A stretch of DNA of 64,000 bases. Origin: Treponema socranskii subsp. paredis ATCC 35535. Its GTDB lineage: Bacteria; Spirochaetota; Spirochaetia; Treponematales; Treponemataceae. Location: contig KE332516.1 of assembly GCA_000413015.1 (NCBI GenBank), forward strand, positions 310,001 to 374,000. Reading direction: 5' to 3'. The position numbers were made by a program, and so were the translations under genes. Below are positions 26,047 through 34,755 of the stretch, piece by piece; within the stretch, counting starts at the first letter, position 1; every line of letters starts with the position of its first letter. The notes beneath the pieces are model-generated. The model was not told the DNA's origin and did no database searches. It worked only from the letters and a program-made list of their open reading frames with translations.

Positions 26047-26838
26047 TCAATCGTCAAACGAAAGATTTACTTTAACCGTTCCGACGCTTTTCTGTACTTG
26101 CGCATTCCGGACAATCGATACACCGGTACCGACGCTTTCGGTTTCGGCCGGAGTTCTCATGCTTGCAGCGACCTGCGAAGCGGCCGCGAATGCGGACGTT
26201 GCAGGATCCGAAGTCATGCCGTCGGAAGAAAACGCGGCGGCTTGCCCTCTCAGTACGACAACGGTACCTGCCGGAGCCGAAGGCGCTATATCGGAAGCCG
26301 GAGTTGCAGCGTTCGACTTTCCTTCAGCCGGTACGGTATTTACAGCGGAAGCGATATACGAACGCGCGCTGTACGCGGCGACAGCTCCTTCGGAACACGA
26401 AATCACACCGTCTCCGCGAAAATCGAATTCCGTACCGCGGACGGAAGCGACTGCGACGGGATTTCTCACCGTATAATTTACACGGCGGTTTTCAAGAGGT
26501 TTTACCGTAGATTTTACCGCACCCGTATTCAAATAAACGGCAACCGTATCGCTCTTTTCGCTTGCAACAAGCTTTTCCAGGGTAACCCGCGTAAGCGCGC
26601 CGAGCTGCAGCAAGGAACCCTTACAGCGCAGCGTCGCTTTCGACTTAAACCCCGTCGATATGACTTCCCCTTCGGAAACGATATCGTTCACGGCAAGCGG
26701 AACCCATTTTCCGCCGCGTTCGACTTCCACTTTGCCTTCCGCAGCAACAACCGTTGCGGGAGCGGCACAAAGCGGAAGCGCAAAACACAAAGTTATAAGC
26801 GCAGCCGAAACCGCATTTTTAATTTTAATAAGATCCAT
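26047..26838 (-). CDS. Exported FecR-domain protein
   Basis: 263 residues from ATG 26838, which has GGAGG 6 nt upstream. The signal peptide (AALITLCFALPLCAAPATV) ends in an AxA-type site with no lipobox. Residues ~35-150 match the FecR domain (VEVERGGKWVPLAVNDIVSE, GSLLQLGALTRVTLE, VASVRGTEFDFRG, SCSEGAVAAYS). The remainder is Ala/Ser/Pro-rich. Unlike true FecR there is no cytoplasmic anti-sigma part and no FecI sigma factor nearby, so it is more likely a structural or ligand-binding envelope protein. Last gene of the barrel cluster. Confidence 0.8.
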   Translation of the reverse strand: MDLIKIKNAVSAALITLCFALPLCAAPATVVAAEGKVEVERGGKWVPLAVNDIVSEGEVISTGFKSKATLRCKGSLLQLGALTRVTLEKLVASEKSDTVAVYLNTGAVKSTVKPLENRRVNYTVRNPVAVASVRGTEFDFRGDGVISCSEGAVAAYSARSYIASAVNTVPAEGKSNAATPASDIAPSAPAGTVVVLRGQAAAFSSDGMTSDPATSAFAAASQVAASMRTPAETESVGTGVSIVRNAQVQKSVGTVKVNLSFDD

Positions 26839-26904
26839 AAACAACCTCCAAACAGTAATAATTAATAAAAACGATTGCCGTATTGCATCGTAAAATACCG
26901 CCGT

Positions 26905-28065
26905 TCAAAAAACAAATGCCCCCGAAACGGAAAGCCCCAGTTTATCGTTTCCTCCGTTTTTCCCTATGTATTGATATAGGGCCGACGAAAGCTGCAAGTC
27001 GTGAAAAATATTCCATATCGCGTCGATGCGCCATTGAAAACCGTTATATGAAAAGGTATTCGGGCAGGCAAAGACGACGGCGGCCGAAGCTCCGACGTAA
27101 ACGCGGGATAAAAACGTATAAGTGCCTGAAATTTCCGCTTTAAGCTTGCTTTCGTATTCGGTGCCGAAGTCCGCCGTCTCCGAAGCCGAAACCGCGGTTT
27201 GCGACGTAAATCCGCGGAAAGAAGATATCGCTCCGTGATCGCCCGATGCGTACACACCGGAAAATCCGATCGACGCCTTTTCAGCGGGATAATACGCCAG
27301 CATCAGCTTCGATAAATTCGATAAATTGGGAAAAGAAGCCGTATTTACTATAGAGAGCGTCGTCGACGCGGCGTAAAACATGTTGTTCAAAACGGGACCT
27401 GAAAACATCAGCGTCGTGTAAAACCGGTTATAATTGTCCCCGGAATAATCGATAAATCCCCATTGTTCGAGCGTAATGTCCTGATTTAAAAACAGCGACG
27501 GAAAATACAGCGAAAGCCCTAAAGGTATGTACGAGGGTCCCAACACATAGACGAAAGAGGCATGCTCCGGCTTTACCGTCGTATCTGAAAAGCGGCGCAA
27601 AATGACGACGTCGTGACTGTTGAGCAGCCGCGTCGTCCCGCCGTATAAACTCACCGAGCAGACGGGCCATGAATATTTTGCATAGATACCGTCGCTCGTT
27701 TGATTGAAAATGATTCCCGTCGCATCGTTCACCGAAAAGCGGCCGACGCCGAATTCGAAAGTATCCTTTTGATTCGGATGGAAAGTTCCGCTCAATTTAA
27801 ATAAGTTGATATCGACGATATGCTTTACGGTATCGCCTTTTTGATCGTAGCGGAACTCGTATGAAGCGTCCGTACCGAAATAAAGCTTGCTGCCGATCGG
27901 CGAAGTAAACCATAGATGAGCGCCCGCGCTTTCATACCAAAAAAGCGAGTCGAATTTATTGCCGTGATATTTTGTCGTACTGTTCAGTTTTCCGCCCCAA
28001 TCGAACGCGCAAAGCGGGGCAAGCAGCAATACGGCAAATGCCGCAGATAAAAGAGTTTTTTTCAT
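26905..28065 (-). CDS. Probable outer-membrane beta-barrel protein
   Basis: 386 residues from ATG 28065 (MKKTLLSAAFAVLLLAPLCA signal). The mature chain is made of alternating polar and hydrophobic stretches with many Tyr, Phe and Gly, e.g. SKLYFGTDASYEFRYDQKG and AKYSWPVCSVSLYGGTTRLL, and ends with a phenylalanine (GAFVF), the usual outer-membrane barrel signal. Specific function is unknown; a porin or adhesin role is inference. It overlaps the upstream gene by 4 nt (ATGA), so they are coupled. Confidence 0.75.
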   Translation of the reverse strand: MKKTLLSAAFAVLLLAPLCAFDWGGKLNSTTKYHGNKFDSLFWYESAGAHLWFTSPIGSKLYFGTDASYEFRYDQKGDTVKHIVDINLFKLSGTFHPNQKDTFEFGVGRFSVNDATGIIFNQTSDGIYAKYSWPVCSVSLYGGTTRLLNSHDVVILRRFSDTTVKPEHASFVYVLGPSYIPLGLSLYFPSLFLNQDITLEQWGFIDYSGDNYNRFYTTLMFSGPVLNNMFYAASTTLSIVNTASFPNLSNLSKLMLAYYPAEKASIGFSGVYASGDHGAISSFRGFTSQTAVSASETADFGTEYESKLKAEISGTYTFLSRVYVGASAAVVFACPNTFSYNGFQWRIDAIWNIFHDLQLSSALYQYIGKNGGNDKLGLSVSGAFVF

Positions 28066-28514
28066 TGGGCTTCTCCGTATTTCCGCAAACAAAGGGTATA
28101 CATATTCAATACATCGGTACCCGACGCTTTTTTCGACGGATCGGTACGTTCGGGGATGATGCCGTCCGCTTTAAACTGCCGAAACGCATAACGAGCGGAA
28201 GCTTTGGTCGCGCGGTACATAAGCCCGCCTTTGATATGCCATATTTTCGCCATAAGGCGGGAAAGCTCGGCAAAGGTCACCGGATCTTTTACATCGGCGC
28301 CGGGAGCGGCCTGCCCCCGCTCGACGAGAACGCGCAAAGCATCGGCATAGGAAGCGTTGTCATTTATAAAGCCCTGATATACGGCTGAAAGATAGCAGAC
28401 TGCGCCGTACGAAGCTTTGTCCGCAGCGATGAGCTCGCTTACAAAATCCGCACGCTGGGCGTACGCCGCCATCGACAAGACGAGTACGACCGGCAAAATA
28501 AAACTTTTTTTCAT
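28062..28514 (-). CDS. Small exported protein of unknown function
   Basis: 150 residues from ATG 28514 (MKKSFILPVVLVLSMAAYAQ), a clear signal peptide with an AxA cleavage site (AYA). The mature part is helical-looking (VCYLSAVYQGFINDNASYAD, FAELSRLMAKIWHIKGGLMY) with no recognised catalytic motif. First gene of a three-gene envelope cluster with the barrel and the FecR-domain protein, behind a TTGTTT-17-TATACT promoter. I do not recognise a named family. Confidence 0.7.
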   Translation of the reverse strand: MKKSFILPVVLVLSMAAYAQRADFVSELIAADKASYGAVCYLSAVYQGFINDNASYADALRVLVERGQAAPGADVKDPVTFAELSRLMAKIWHIKGGLMYRATKASARYAFRQFKADGIIPERTDPSKKASGTDVLNMYTLCLRKYGEAQ

Positions 28515-28569
28515 TTGCATCCCCTCGCTTTATATAAAATTATTCAAACAACATATGAAAGCTCAATAT

Positions 28570-28598
28570 AGTATAACATAAATAATAAATAAAAACAA
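28570..28598 (-). promoter_or_regulatory. Promoter of the barrel/FecR cluster
   Basis: TTGTTT (28593-28598), 17-nt spacer, TATACT (28570-28575), about 55 nt before the first gene. Confidence 0.65.
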
Positions 28599-28708
28599 TT
28601 AAAAAATCGATGCCGCAGGCTAAAGGCATTGGGAAAAGCATATCTTCCGAAGCAGAGCGGGCAATAAAAAATCGGGAGTTTTTCCGGCAAGAGCACTACC
28701 GGCTATAC

Positions 28709-29473
28709 TCACAGACCGGTCGGTATATCGATAAAGACGGTTTCCATACGCAGATCCTTTTCAAGCTTCGCGCGCACAAGGTTTACGCCGACGGTTTCGG
28801 TTTCGTAATGTCCGCCCGCGATAACGTTGATGCCCGCCTCTTTTGCAAAGTGATAATCTTCGTGCTCGAAAGCTCCCGTAATATACGCATCCAAGCGTTC
28901 GGCCGAAGCCTGCCGCACGTCTTCGCCCGCCCCTCCGGAAACGATTCCGACAGTACGGATTTTTTGGGGTCCGAACGGAAATACGGCGGCTTTTTTTTCA
29001 GGACGCATAACAAGAGAGGCGAGCTCGTCCGCCGAAAGAGGAGAACGAAGCACGCCTTTTACGCCGATCGTCATATTTTTCCACTCGCCGAAAGGCTCTC
29101 TTTTTTTCAAACCGATGCGGTCGGCGAGCCCTGCGTTGTTTCCGAGTTTTTCATGTGCGTCGAGCGGGATATGATATGCGCACAGTGCGATATCGTTTTT
29201 TATAAAAGCCGCAATGCGTTTATACTGAGAGCCGGTTAAAACCGTACAGTCGCCCCAAAACAATCCGTGATGCACGAAAAGAACATCGGCACCAAGGGAA
29301 GCGGCTTCGAGAGCGGTCGCTTCGCACGCATCGACTGCAAAGGCAACTTTGGAGATCGGTTTACGGTCGGGAGCTTCGTTTTGAATTTGAATACCGTTGC
29401 GGGATATATCGCTCGGAAAATTTTCTTTTTTCAAAAACGAATTAAAATACGCGTCGAGTTCGAAAAGCGTCAT
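28709..29473 (-). CDS. Nif3/YbgI-family dinuclear metal-binding protein
   Basis: 254 residues. Metal ligands of the family are visible: VLFVHHGLFWG (His pair), CAYHIPLDAHEKLGNN (His and Asp), and the C-terminal GGHYETETVGV (His, Glu). Family members are hexameric, toroidal proteins annotated as GTP cyclohydrolase I type 2 homologues, though their cellular role is unclear. It has GGAGAGG upstream and follows a membrane-protein gene by 24 nt. Confidence 0.9.
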   Translation of the reverse strand: MTLFELDAYFNSFLKKENFPSDISRNGIQIQNEAPDRKPISKVAFAVDACEATALEAASLGADVLFVHHGLFWGDCTVLTGSQYKRIAAFIKNDIALCAYHIPLDAHEKLGNNAGLADRIGLKKREPFGEWKNMTIGVKGVLRSPLSADELASLVMRPEKKAAVFPFGPQKIRTVGIVSGGAGEDVRQASAERLDAYITGAFEHEDYHFAKEAGINVIAGGHYETETVGVNLVRAKLEKDLRMETVFIDIPTGL

Positions 29474-29497
29474 ATTCTTTCCTCTCCTTGTCCCGGA

Positions 29498-30523
29498 TTA
29501 TCGAATCCGCCGAAGCGTTTCCGAAACGAGCGTATGCGGCAGGCGCATATCCGCATCGCGCGAAAGACCGAAAAAAGCCGCAAGCAGCGGATCGGTTTGT
29601 TCGATCAGACCGAAGCCGGGCGTCCGGTATTGACCGACACTGTCCAAAGCGAGAGCGCCTTCCACGCTGCCGTTCGCATCTCTTATAAAATCGACGGCGG
29701 CCGCATCCGCCATTCCGTCGCATGCGATAAAAAGTTTGACGCCGTTTCCGAATTTTTTTTCGGCTATGGCGCGCATAGCCGAAAACTCGCGGATCATGCC
29801 GAACGTGTAAAAATCTTTTTGACGCAAAAAATAATCCCGCCGAAAGAGATACGACGCCGTCATCGCAAATTTCCGAAAAAAACGCAAATTTGCAGCCGAA
29901 TCGAACCAGCGCCCGTCGGAAGCGTAAAAATCGCAAGCCATAACCGTATAGCCTTCGGCGGCAAGCAGTATCATATAGGGACGATACGCAGCCGCATCCG
30001 CCCTTTTATCGCTTCCGACGATTACGACGGGAGACGTTTTTTTTTCGCCTTGCCCTTCGTATATGTACAGGACGGCGGAACTCCCGTCGAAATAAGCGGC
30101 TTCGGAAAATCCCGAAGCGAAAGAGCCGGAAAGCCTCGTTTTCGTTTCAGAAACGCCCAAACGGCTCGGATCAGCCGTGACGGGCGCAAAGCGGACAGCA
30201 ATGACTGCAAGCGCAATCGATACGATCAAAATCAGCGCCGAAAAAACGATAAAAACGGGACTGTAATGATCGACATAGAGTTTCGACGCCAAACGGGAAA
30301 GCGCGCGGATATTCGTAAAAAACGCGATAAGCGCAAGTATAAAAAGAGAAGCGGAAATAAAATCGATATTCCATGCCAGGATTTGCAAAATGATGACGAT
30401 AAGAGCCAGAGGCGCAAGAACGGCGGCAGTATCGAAGCGCTCGTATTTAAGAAAAAAAATCCGCGCACTCGAAGCGGCAAGCAAAAACGCCGCAAGCAAA
30501 TCGCCGAAAACGGAATAAACCAT
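29498..30523 (-). CDS. Membrane protein with an alpha/beta-hydrolase-like C-terminal part
   Basis: 341 residues. Four hydrophobic segments span residues ~5-125 (FGDLLAAFLLAASSARIFF; LAPLALIVIILQILAWNI; ISASLFILALIAFFTNI; VFIVFSALILIVSIALAVIA). The rest looks like an exported alpha/beta-hydrolase fold: VVIVGSDKRADAAAYRPYMI, LAAEGYTVMACDFYASDGRW and KLFIACDGMADAAAVDFI, where the usual GxSxG nucleophile motif is ACDGMA, with Asp in place of Ser. Function unknown; catalysis is doubtful. It probably forms an operon with the Nif3-like gene. Confidence 0.6.
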   Translation of the reverse strand: MVYSVFGDLLAAFLLAASSARIFFLKYERFDTAAVLAPLALIVIILQILAWNIDFISASLFILALIAFFTNIRALSRLASKLYVDHYSPVFIVFSALILIVSIALAVIAVRFAPVTADPSRLGVSETKTRLSGSFASGFSEAAYFDGSSAVLYIYEGQGEKKTSPVVIVGSDKRADAAAYRPYMILLAAEGYTVMACDFYASDGRWFDSAANLRFFRKFAMTASYLFRRDYFLRQKDFYTFGMIREFSAMRAIAEKKFGNGVKLFIACDGMADAAAVDFIRDANGSVEGALALDSVGQYRTPGFGLIEQTDPLLAAFFGLSRDADMRLPHTLVSETLRRIR

Positions 30524-30619
30524 GCCGCCATCATAGCCGAAAAGGACGAAATGCGCAATAAAATCATTTAATAGCGCGGCTGAAGCGGTGCGGCTCGTTT
30601 AAAAAAGAACGGATTATAT

Positions 30620-30648
30620 TTGTCATTTTATTCAATATGTGTTATAAT
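30620..30648 (+). promoter_or_regulatory. Promoter of the ATPase-HDOD gene
   Basis: TTGTCA (30620-30625), 17-nt spacer, TATAAT (30643-30648), giving a leader of about 85 nt before ATG 30740. Confidence 0.75.
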
Positions 30649-30739
30649 TTATTAATCGATTCGATTTTAAATTTTGAAAACTTTAAAATCGGATCCTATT
30701 CATTTTAAACCGGTTTTTTATCGGCACTTCGGAGATATC

Positions 30740-32233
30740 ATGGCAGCTCAAAAAATAGCAGTCGATCTTGAAAAAATCAAAACGGCAATTCATTCGGGCA
30801 TCCCCCTTTCGATTACCACATATACGCTCCCGCGCGAAATGGAAACATATATGGGAGACATACTCAGCGCGTTTTTAATCGAATTGGATCAGCAGCAGAT
30901 GATTCAATATCTGAGTTACTGTCTGAGCGAACTCATGACGAATGCAAAAAAAGCGAATACGAAGCGCGTTTACTTTTCGGAAAAGCATCTGAACATTATG
31001 GACGCGGGCGATTATAAAGCCGGTATGACGACGTTTAAAGCGGATACGCTCGGCAATATCGAACATTATCTGCAGCTGCAAAAAAAATCGGGTTTGTATG
31101 TAAAGCTTTTGCTGCAGGTACGTGCGAATAAAATCCGCATCGAAGTGCGTAATAACTGCCCGCTCACCGTTTTCGAATACAAACGCATTCACGATAAGCT
31201 CGCGCGGGCGCAGCAGTACGCTTCCATTGAAGAAGCGCTTTCACAAATTCTCGACGATTCCGAAGGCGCGGGTCTGGGTCTGATCATCATGATTTTGATG
31301 CTCGAAAAAATCGGTTTGACCGAAGAGAATTTCCAAACGGTTTCGGAAAACGGAGAAACGATCACGCGCATCATACTGCCGCTTTCCGAAAAGACGAAAC
31401 GGGAACTTTCGGTCATCGCGCTGGAATTTATTAAAACGATCAACAATCTGCCGCAGTTCCCTGACAATATCGTCCGGCTGAACCGCCTTTTAAACGATCC
31501 CGATTCGAAGATGTCGGACATAGCGATGCAGATAAGCAACGATGCGACGCTCACCGGAGAATTGTTAAAGCTCGTCAATTCCGCAGCCTTCGCTCTTGCA
31601 AACCCCTGCGCGAATATCGCGGATGCGGTAAAGCTCGTCGGTATCCGCGGTATCCGAAACCTTTTGTACAGTATCGGCTCCATTAAAACGCTGTCAAACG
31701 TTCCGGGAAGCAAAAAAACGCTGTGGGCGCACGCATATCAAGTGGCCTTTTACGCATACAATATGGCACGCAATTTTTGTCCGAACGAGCGCGCGGTCAT
31801 CGACGATGCATACATCTGCGGCTTGCTCCACGACATGGGAAAGATTATTTTCGAAACGGCGCATCCGGATCTGCTCGAACGCGTTATGAACGTCTGCAGC
31901 GGAAAAGGCATTTCAAAAGAAACGTTCGAAAAATTGATATCCGGCGTAAATCACGGCGAAGTCGGCGCGCGCGTTGCGGAAAAATGGAATTTTCCGGAAA
32001 CGGTTTCGAACGTTATCCGCTATCATCACGAACCCGAAGAAGCGCCGCAAGATATTAGAAAGCTCGCCTCGCTCATATATCTCGCCGATGCGATCGCGCA
32101 CTACCAACAAGGCGATATCGATTTTTATCAAATCGATCCGGATATACTTTCGCTTTTCAAAATTACGTCGGAAGCGCAGTTGAAAACCATCTCCGACAGA
32201 ATGTATACCGCATTTAAACGCGACCGTATATAA
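30740..32233 (+). CDS. HDOD-domain signalling protein with an N-terminal GHKL ATPase-like domain
   Basis: 497 residues from ATG 30740 (GGAG 5 nt upstream). Residues ~40-225 resemble a histidine-kinase-type ATPase domain: an N-box-like CLSELMTNAKKANTKRVYF, a G-box GAGLGLIIMILMLEKIGL, and no phospho-acceptor histidine domain. Residues ~240-450 are an HDOD domain (QISNDATLTGELLKLVNSAA, VKLVGIRGIRNLLYSIGSIK, GLLHDMGK, VNHGEVGARVAEKWNFP, RYHHEPEEA). HDOD proteins take part in signalling and motility control in other bacteria. The fusion suggests ATP or a nucleotide-dependent state controls the HDOD output. The GLLHDMGK segment retains an HD pair, so hydrolase activity cannot be excluded. Confidence 0.8.
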   Translation: MAAQKIAVDLEKIKTAIHSGIPLSITTYTLPREMETYMGDILSAFLIELDQQQMIQYLSYCLSELMTNAKKANTKRVYFSEKHLNIMDAGDYKAGMTTFKADTLGNIEHYLQLQKKSGLYVKLLLQVRANKIRIEVRNNCPLTVFEYKRIHDKLARAQQYASIEEALSQILDDSEGAGLGLIIMILMLEKIGLTEENFQTVSENGETITRIILPLSEKTKRELSVIALEFIKTINNLPQFPDNIVRLNRLLNDPDSKMSDIAMQISNDATLTGELLKLVNSAAFALANPCANIADAVKLVGIRGIRNLLYSIGSIKTLSNVPGSKKTLWAHAYQVAFYAYNMARNFCPNERAVIDDAYICGLLHDMGKIIFETAHPDLLERVMNVCSGKGISKETFEKLISGVNHGEVGARVAEKWNFPETVSNVIRYHHEPEEAPQDIRKLASLIYLADAIAHYQQGDIDFYQIDPDILSLFKITSEAQLKTISDRMYTAFKRDRI

Positions 32234-32332
32234 ACAGAGCGAATGTCCGGTTTGAAAAAATGAACCGATAACACTCTTCCGGCGAAACCTTCGTTCGCTG
32301 CACTCAGTGCTGCACTCCATATCGATGAAAAA

Positions 32333-33166
32333 TCAAATCGCTTTGCCTTGTGCGACGGATTGCGTCCATGAGGCGAGGAGTACGCCTAAGGCCACGCCGA
32401 CGTTGAGCGACGCTTTGAGTCCCTTCATCGGAATGGAAACGCATCCGTAATCGGCGCGATCGAGCGCTTCGGGGCTGAGACCGAGTTCTTCCGATCCGAT
32501 AAGACAGATGCCTTGCTTCGGAAAAGCGAAATCGGAAATCGGAGTACCGCCCGTTTCGAGCGCAAAGACCGGTATCTCCGGCGGCAAATCGTCAAGCGCT
32601 TTTCGTTCCCAGCCGAGCGTTTCGATGCAGCCCATGCCGCTTCGAAGCGCGCGCGTTTGGAGGGGATCGGCACAAAACGGAGACAGATATACCTTATCGA
32701 CACCGAAAGCTTCCGCGCTTCTGAAAATCGATCCGAGATTGAACGGAGAGCGTATGTCTTCGGCATACACGCACATACCCGCATAAAAATCGCGCTGCTT
32801 GACGATGCCGTTTTCATCGAACGGTAAAGGGTGAGGCGCTATAACCAAATCCCATTCGGCAGGCAGCGTTCCGATGATTGCAAGAAGATGATTTCGCGCG
32901 CAGTTGCATACGCGCCGCTCGTCGAAGGGTTCGGTATCGATAAGAGAACGGAGTTCCGCGGCGGCGGCTTCGGACAGAGAGGGATCGCGCAGCACGATCT
33001 CCGCAAGTCGCTTGGTGTATGCCGCCCTCGTCATGGACGGAAAATCGTATGAAGCGCCTTTTTCCGCAATACCCGCAATATCGCGTTCGAGGGCGCCGAA
33101 TGTAAGGGCGAGCTTCCGTCTGCGCTGCCCTCCTTCAAGCTGAAACAATTTTCCCGGCTCAATCAT
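32333..33166 (-). CDS. SpoU/TrmH-family RNA 2'-O-ribose methyltransferase
   Basis: 277 residues from ATG 33166. A TTG at 33193 that overlaps the stop of the preceding gene is an alternative giving nine more residues; neither has a clear ribosome site. The C-terminal SPOUT domain has motif 1 SPFNLGSIFRSAEAFGVDKV, motif 2 GICLIGSEELGLSPEAL and motif 3 VSIPMKGLKASLNVGVALG, which form the trefoil knot and S-adenosylmethionine site. The N-terminal ~110 residues are not a recognised L30e-like domain. The RNA target (tRNA or rRNA) cannot be told. Coupled to the upstream dehydrogenase-like gene. Confidence 0.88.
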   Translation of the reverse strand: MIEPGKLFQLEGGQRRRKLALTFGALERDIAGIAEKGASYDFPSMTRAAYTKRLAEIVLRDPSLSEAAAAELRSLIDTEPFDERRVCNCARNHLLAIIGTLPAEWDLVIAPHPLPFDENGIVKQRDFYAGMCVYAEDIRSPFNLGSIFRSAEAFGVDKVYLSPFCADPLQTRALRSGMGCIETLGWERKALDDLPPEIPVFALETGGTPISDFAFPKQGICLIGSEELGLSPEALDRADYGCVSIPMKGLKASLNVGVALGVLLASWTQSVAQGKAI

Positions 33167-33189
33167 AGCGATTTTGCGAATAAAGCACT

Positions 33190-34338
33190 TCAATATACCG
33201 ATTTGATAAAATCGAACAAGTCATCCGATGACATACTGCGCGGCAGCGTGTTTGCAAGTTCGAGCCGGCCTGCGTCTTCTGCCGGGAGCGCGAGCTGTTG
33301 AATCGAAATCGACAATTCTTTTAGGCGCGACGGCAGATTCGCTTTGGCAAGGAGCTGCCGAATGTACTCCGCAAAATGAGCGACCGCTTCTTCGCCGCGC
33401 ACATCGGAAGGAACGATACGCGAAATATGCGCAAGTTTTTCGACGCGTTCGATTTTGAATTTGCCGGCGTCTTCGATGATGCTCGGAAATAAAATCGATG
33501 CGATAAGCGAACGCGAAACCCCGAATCGTGAATTGATGCACAGCGAAAGGAGCGTGCCGAGACCCGGTGCGCTTGCGGCGGCGGCGAGCGAGGCCATACA
33601 GCCCGCCTGCGATTTGAGGATTTCTTCCGGAGTCGTGATTTCAAGCGTCGGAGAACCGCAGAGCGCGTAACCCATAAGTTCGACCGATTTTTCGACAAGC
33701 ATATCGCTGAAAAAATTCGCCTTTTGTGAAAGGTATGCTTCGAGAGCGAGACACATCGTTTCAACGGCCATCGCGGTATTTTGATTGTCGGTGAGCGTGA
33801 GCGTCAAATTCGGATCGACGAGTGCAAGCTTGCAGAGCGTACCTTGAGCTTTGAGCAGTTTTATTTGCCGAGAGCGGGAATCGACGATAGGAATCATATT
33901 CGTATAAATAAACGGAGCGCGGAACGTCGTCGGCACACAGACGAGCGGCAGCGCTCCCGTCGTCGGAACGGCGCCGTCGACGTAATCGTAGAGATCGTGG
34001 TTTTCGTTGTACAAAGAAGCGACCGCCGAGGCGACATTGAGCACTTTCGAACCGCCCGAAGCGATGATGCCGTGGATGCGTCCGTCGCGCGCGAGTGCGA
34101 GTATGCGCTCGACGGTTTTCGTATCCGCGCTCTCACCGAATTCGTTAAAAATAAAATAGTCGATTTTACGTTCCGAAAGCGGCTCGATCAGTTTATCCGC
34201 GAGGTTCACTTCTTTTAATATAGGATCCATGATGATGAGAAAACGCGAACCGTATTCGCGTACGTACTGTCCGATACGGCTCAGCGTATACGGACCCAGC
34301 ACGATATTCGGCGAAATACGAAAAATAAAATCGGCCAT
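33190..34338 (-). CDS. Iron-containing alcohol dehydrogenase-fold protein with altered active site
   Basis: 382 residues from ATG 34338, with GGAGA 5 nt upstream. The fold matches group III alcohol/glycerol dehydrogenases: RFLIIMDPILKE at the start, IIASGGSKVLNVASAVA where the GGGSxxD nucleotide motif would be, and VPTTFRAPFIYTNM at the PTT region. The Asp of GGGSxxD is Asn and the metal-binding His pair is missing (GLGTLLSLCINSRFGVSRSL lacks both). Catalysis by the usual metal mechanism is therefore unlikely. It may be a sensor, structural protein or an enzyme with a different chemistry. The partner methyltransferase gene lies directly downstream. Confidence 0.75.
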   Translation of the reverse strand: MADFIFRISPNIVLGPYTLSRIGQYVREYGSRFLIIMDPILKEVNLADKLIEPLSERKIDYFIFNEFGESADTKTVERILALARDGRIHGIIASGGSKVLNVASAVASLYNENHDLYDYVDGAVPTTGALPLVCVPTTFRAPFIYTNMIPIVDSRSRQIKLLKAQGTLCKLALVDPNLTLTLTDNQNTAMAVETMCLALEAYLSQKANFFSDMLVEKSVELMGYALCGSPTLEITTPEEILKSQAGCMASLAAAASAPGLGTLLSLCINSRFGVSRSLIASILFPSIIEDAGKFKIERVEKLAHISRIVPSDVRGEEAVAHFAEYIRQLLAKANLPSRLKELSISIQQLALPAEDAGRLELANTLPRSMSSDDLFDFIKSVY

Positions 34339-34365
34339 AGTACTCTCCATGATAACGGCGGACAC

Positions 34366-34402
34366 AAATAAAAAAAGACGGAATGATACTTCCGCCTTTT
34401 TT
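34366..34402. terminator. Terminator after flgM (bidirectional shape)
   Basis: AAAAAAGACGGAA (34371-34383) pairs with TTCCGCCTTTTTT (34390-34402) around TGATAC, with one mismatch. On the minus strand it ends in a long T-run and closes the rsmI-flgM transcript. Confidence 0.75.
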
Positions 34403-34446
34403 ACATCGATTATCTTTTTATCGGCAAATGCCTATACGCAGGATAA

Positions 34447-34734
34447 TTAAAGTCCGAAACTCGTCATAATGCGATCCGCTGCGGAATCGATTACGGCATT
34501 ACTCAGATAAGACGGGTCTTTAATCTTTTCTTTTACGGCTGCGATACGGTCGGAGCGGACATCCGGTGTTTCTGCCGAAACTTTGTTCGCGTAGTACAAA
34601 GCCGCCATGCGTTTCGCTTCGTCGGAAACGCTGATCGAATCGCTGCCTACTTTGGGCGCTCCCTGTTCATTTATCCGGTGAGCGTTCTGTACATTGTTAA
34701 GAGGATTTACTCCCCCGATTTTGTCTATCATCAT
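34447..34734 (-). CDS. flgM: Anti-sigma-28 factor FlgM
   Basis: 95 residues. The N-terminus (IDKIGGVNPLNN) and middle (SISVSDEAKRMAALYYAN) fit FlgM, and the C-terminal part RSDRIAAVKEKIKDPSYLSN with the terminal AADRIMTSFGL is the FliA-binding half. FlgM holds sigma-28 inactive until the flagellar hook is finished; in spirochaetes the flagella are periplasmic. The ATG at 34734 follows AGGACGGA. It lies 21 nt after rsmI and is followed by a strong terminator. No other flagellar gene is in the window. Confidence 0.85.
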   Translation of the reverse strand: MMIDKIGGVNPLNNVQNAHRINEQGAPKVGSDSISVSDEAKRMAALYYANKVSAETPDVRSDRIAAVKEKIKDPSYLSNAVIDSAADRIMTSFGL

Positions 34735-34755
34735 TCCGTCCTGCCTCTCTACCGA

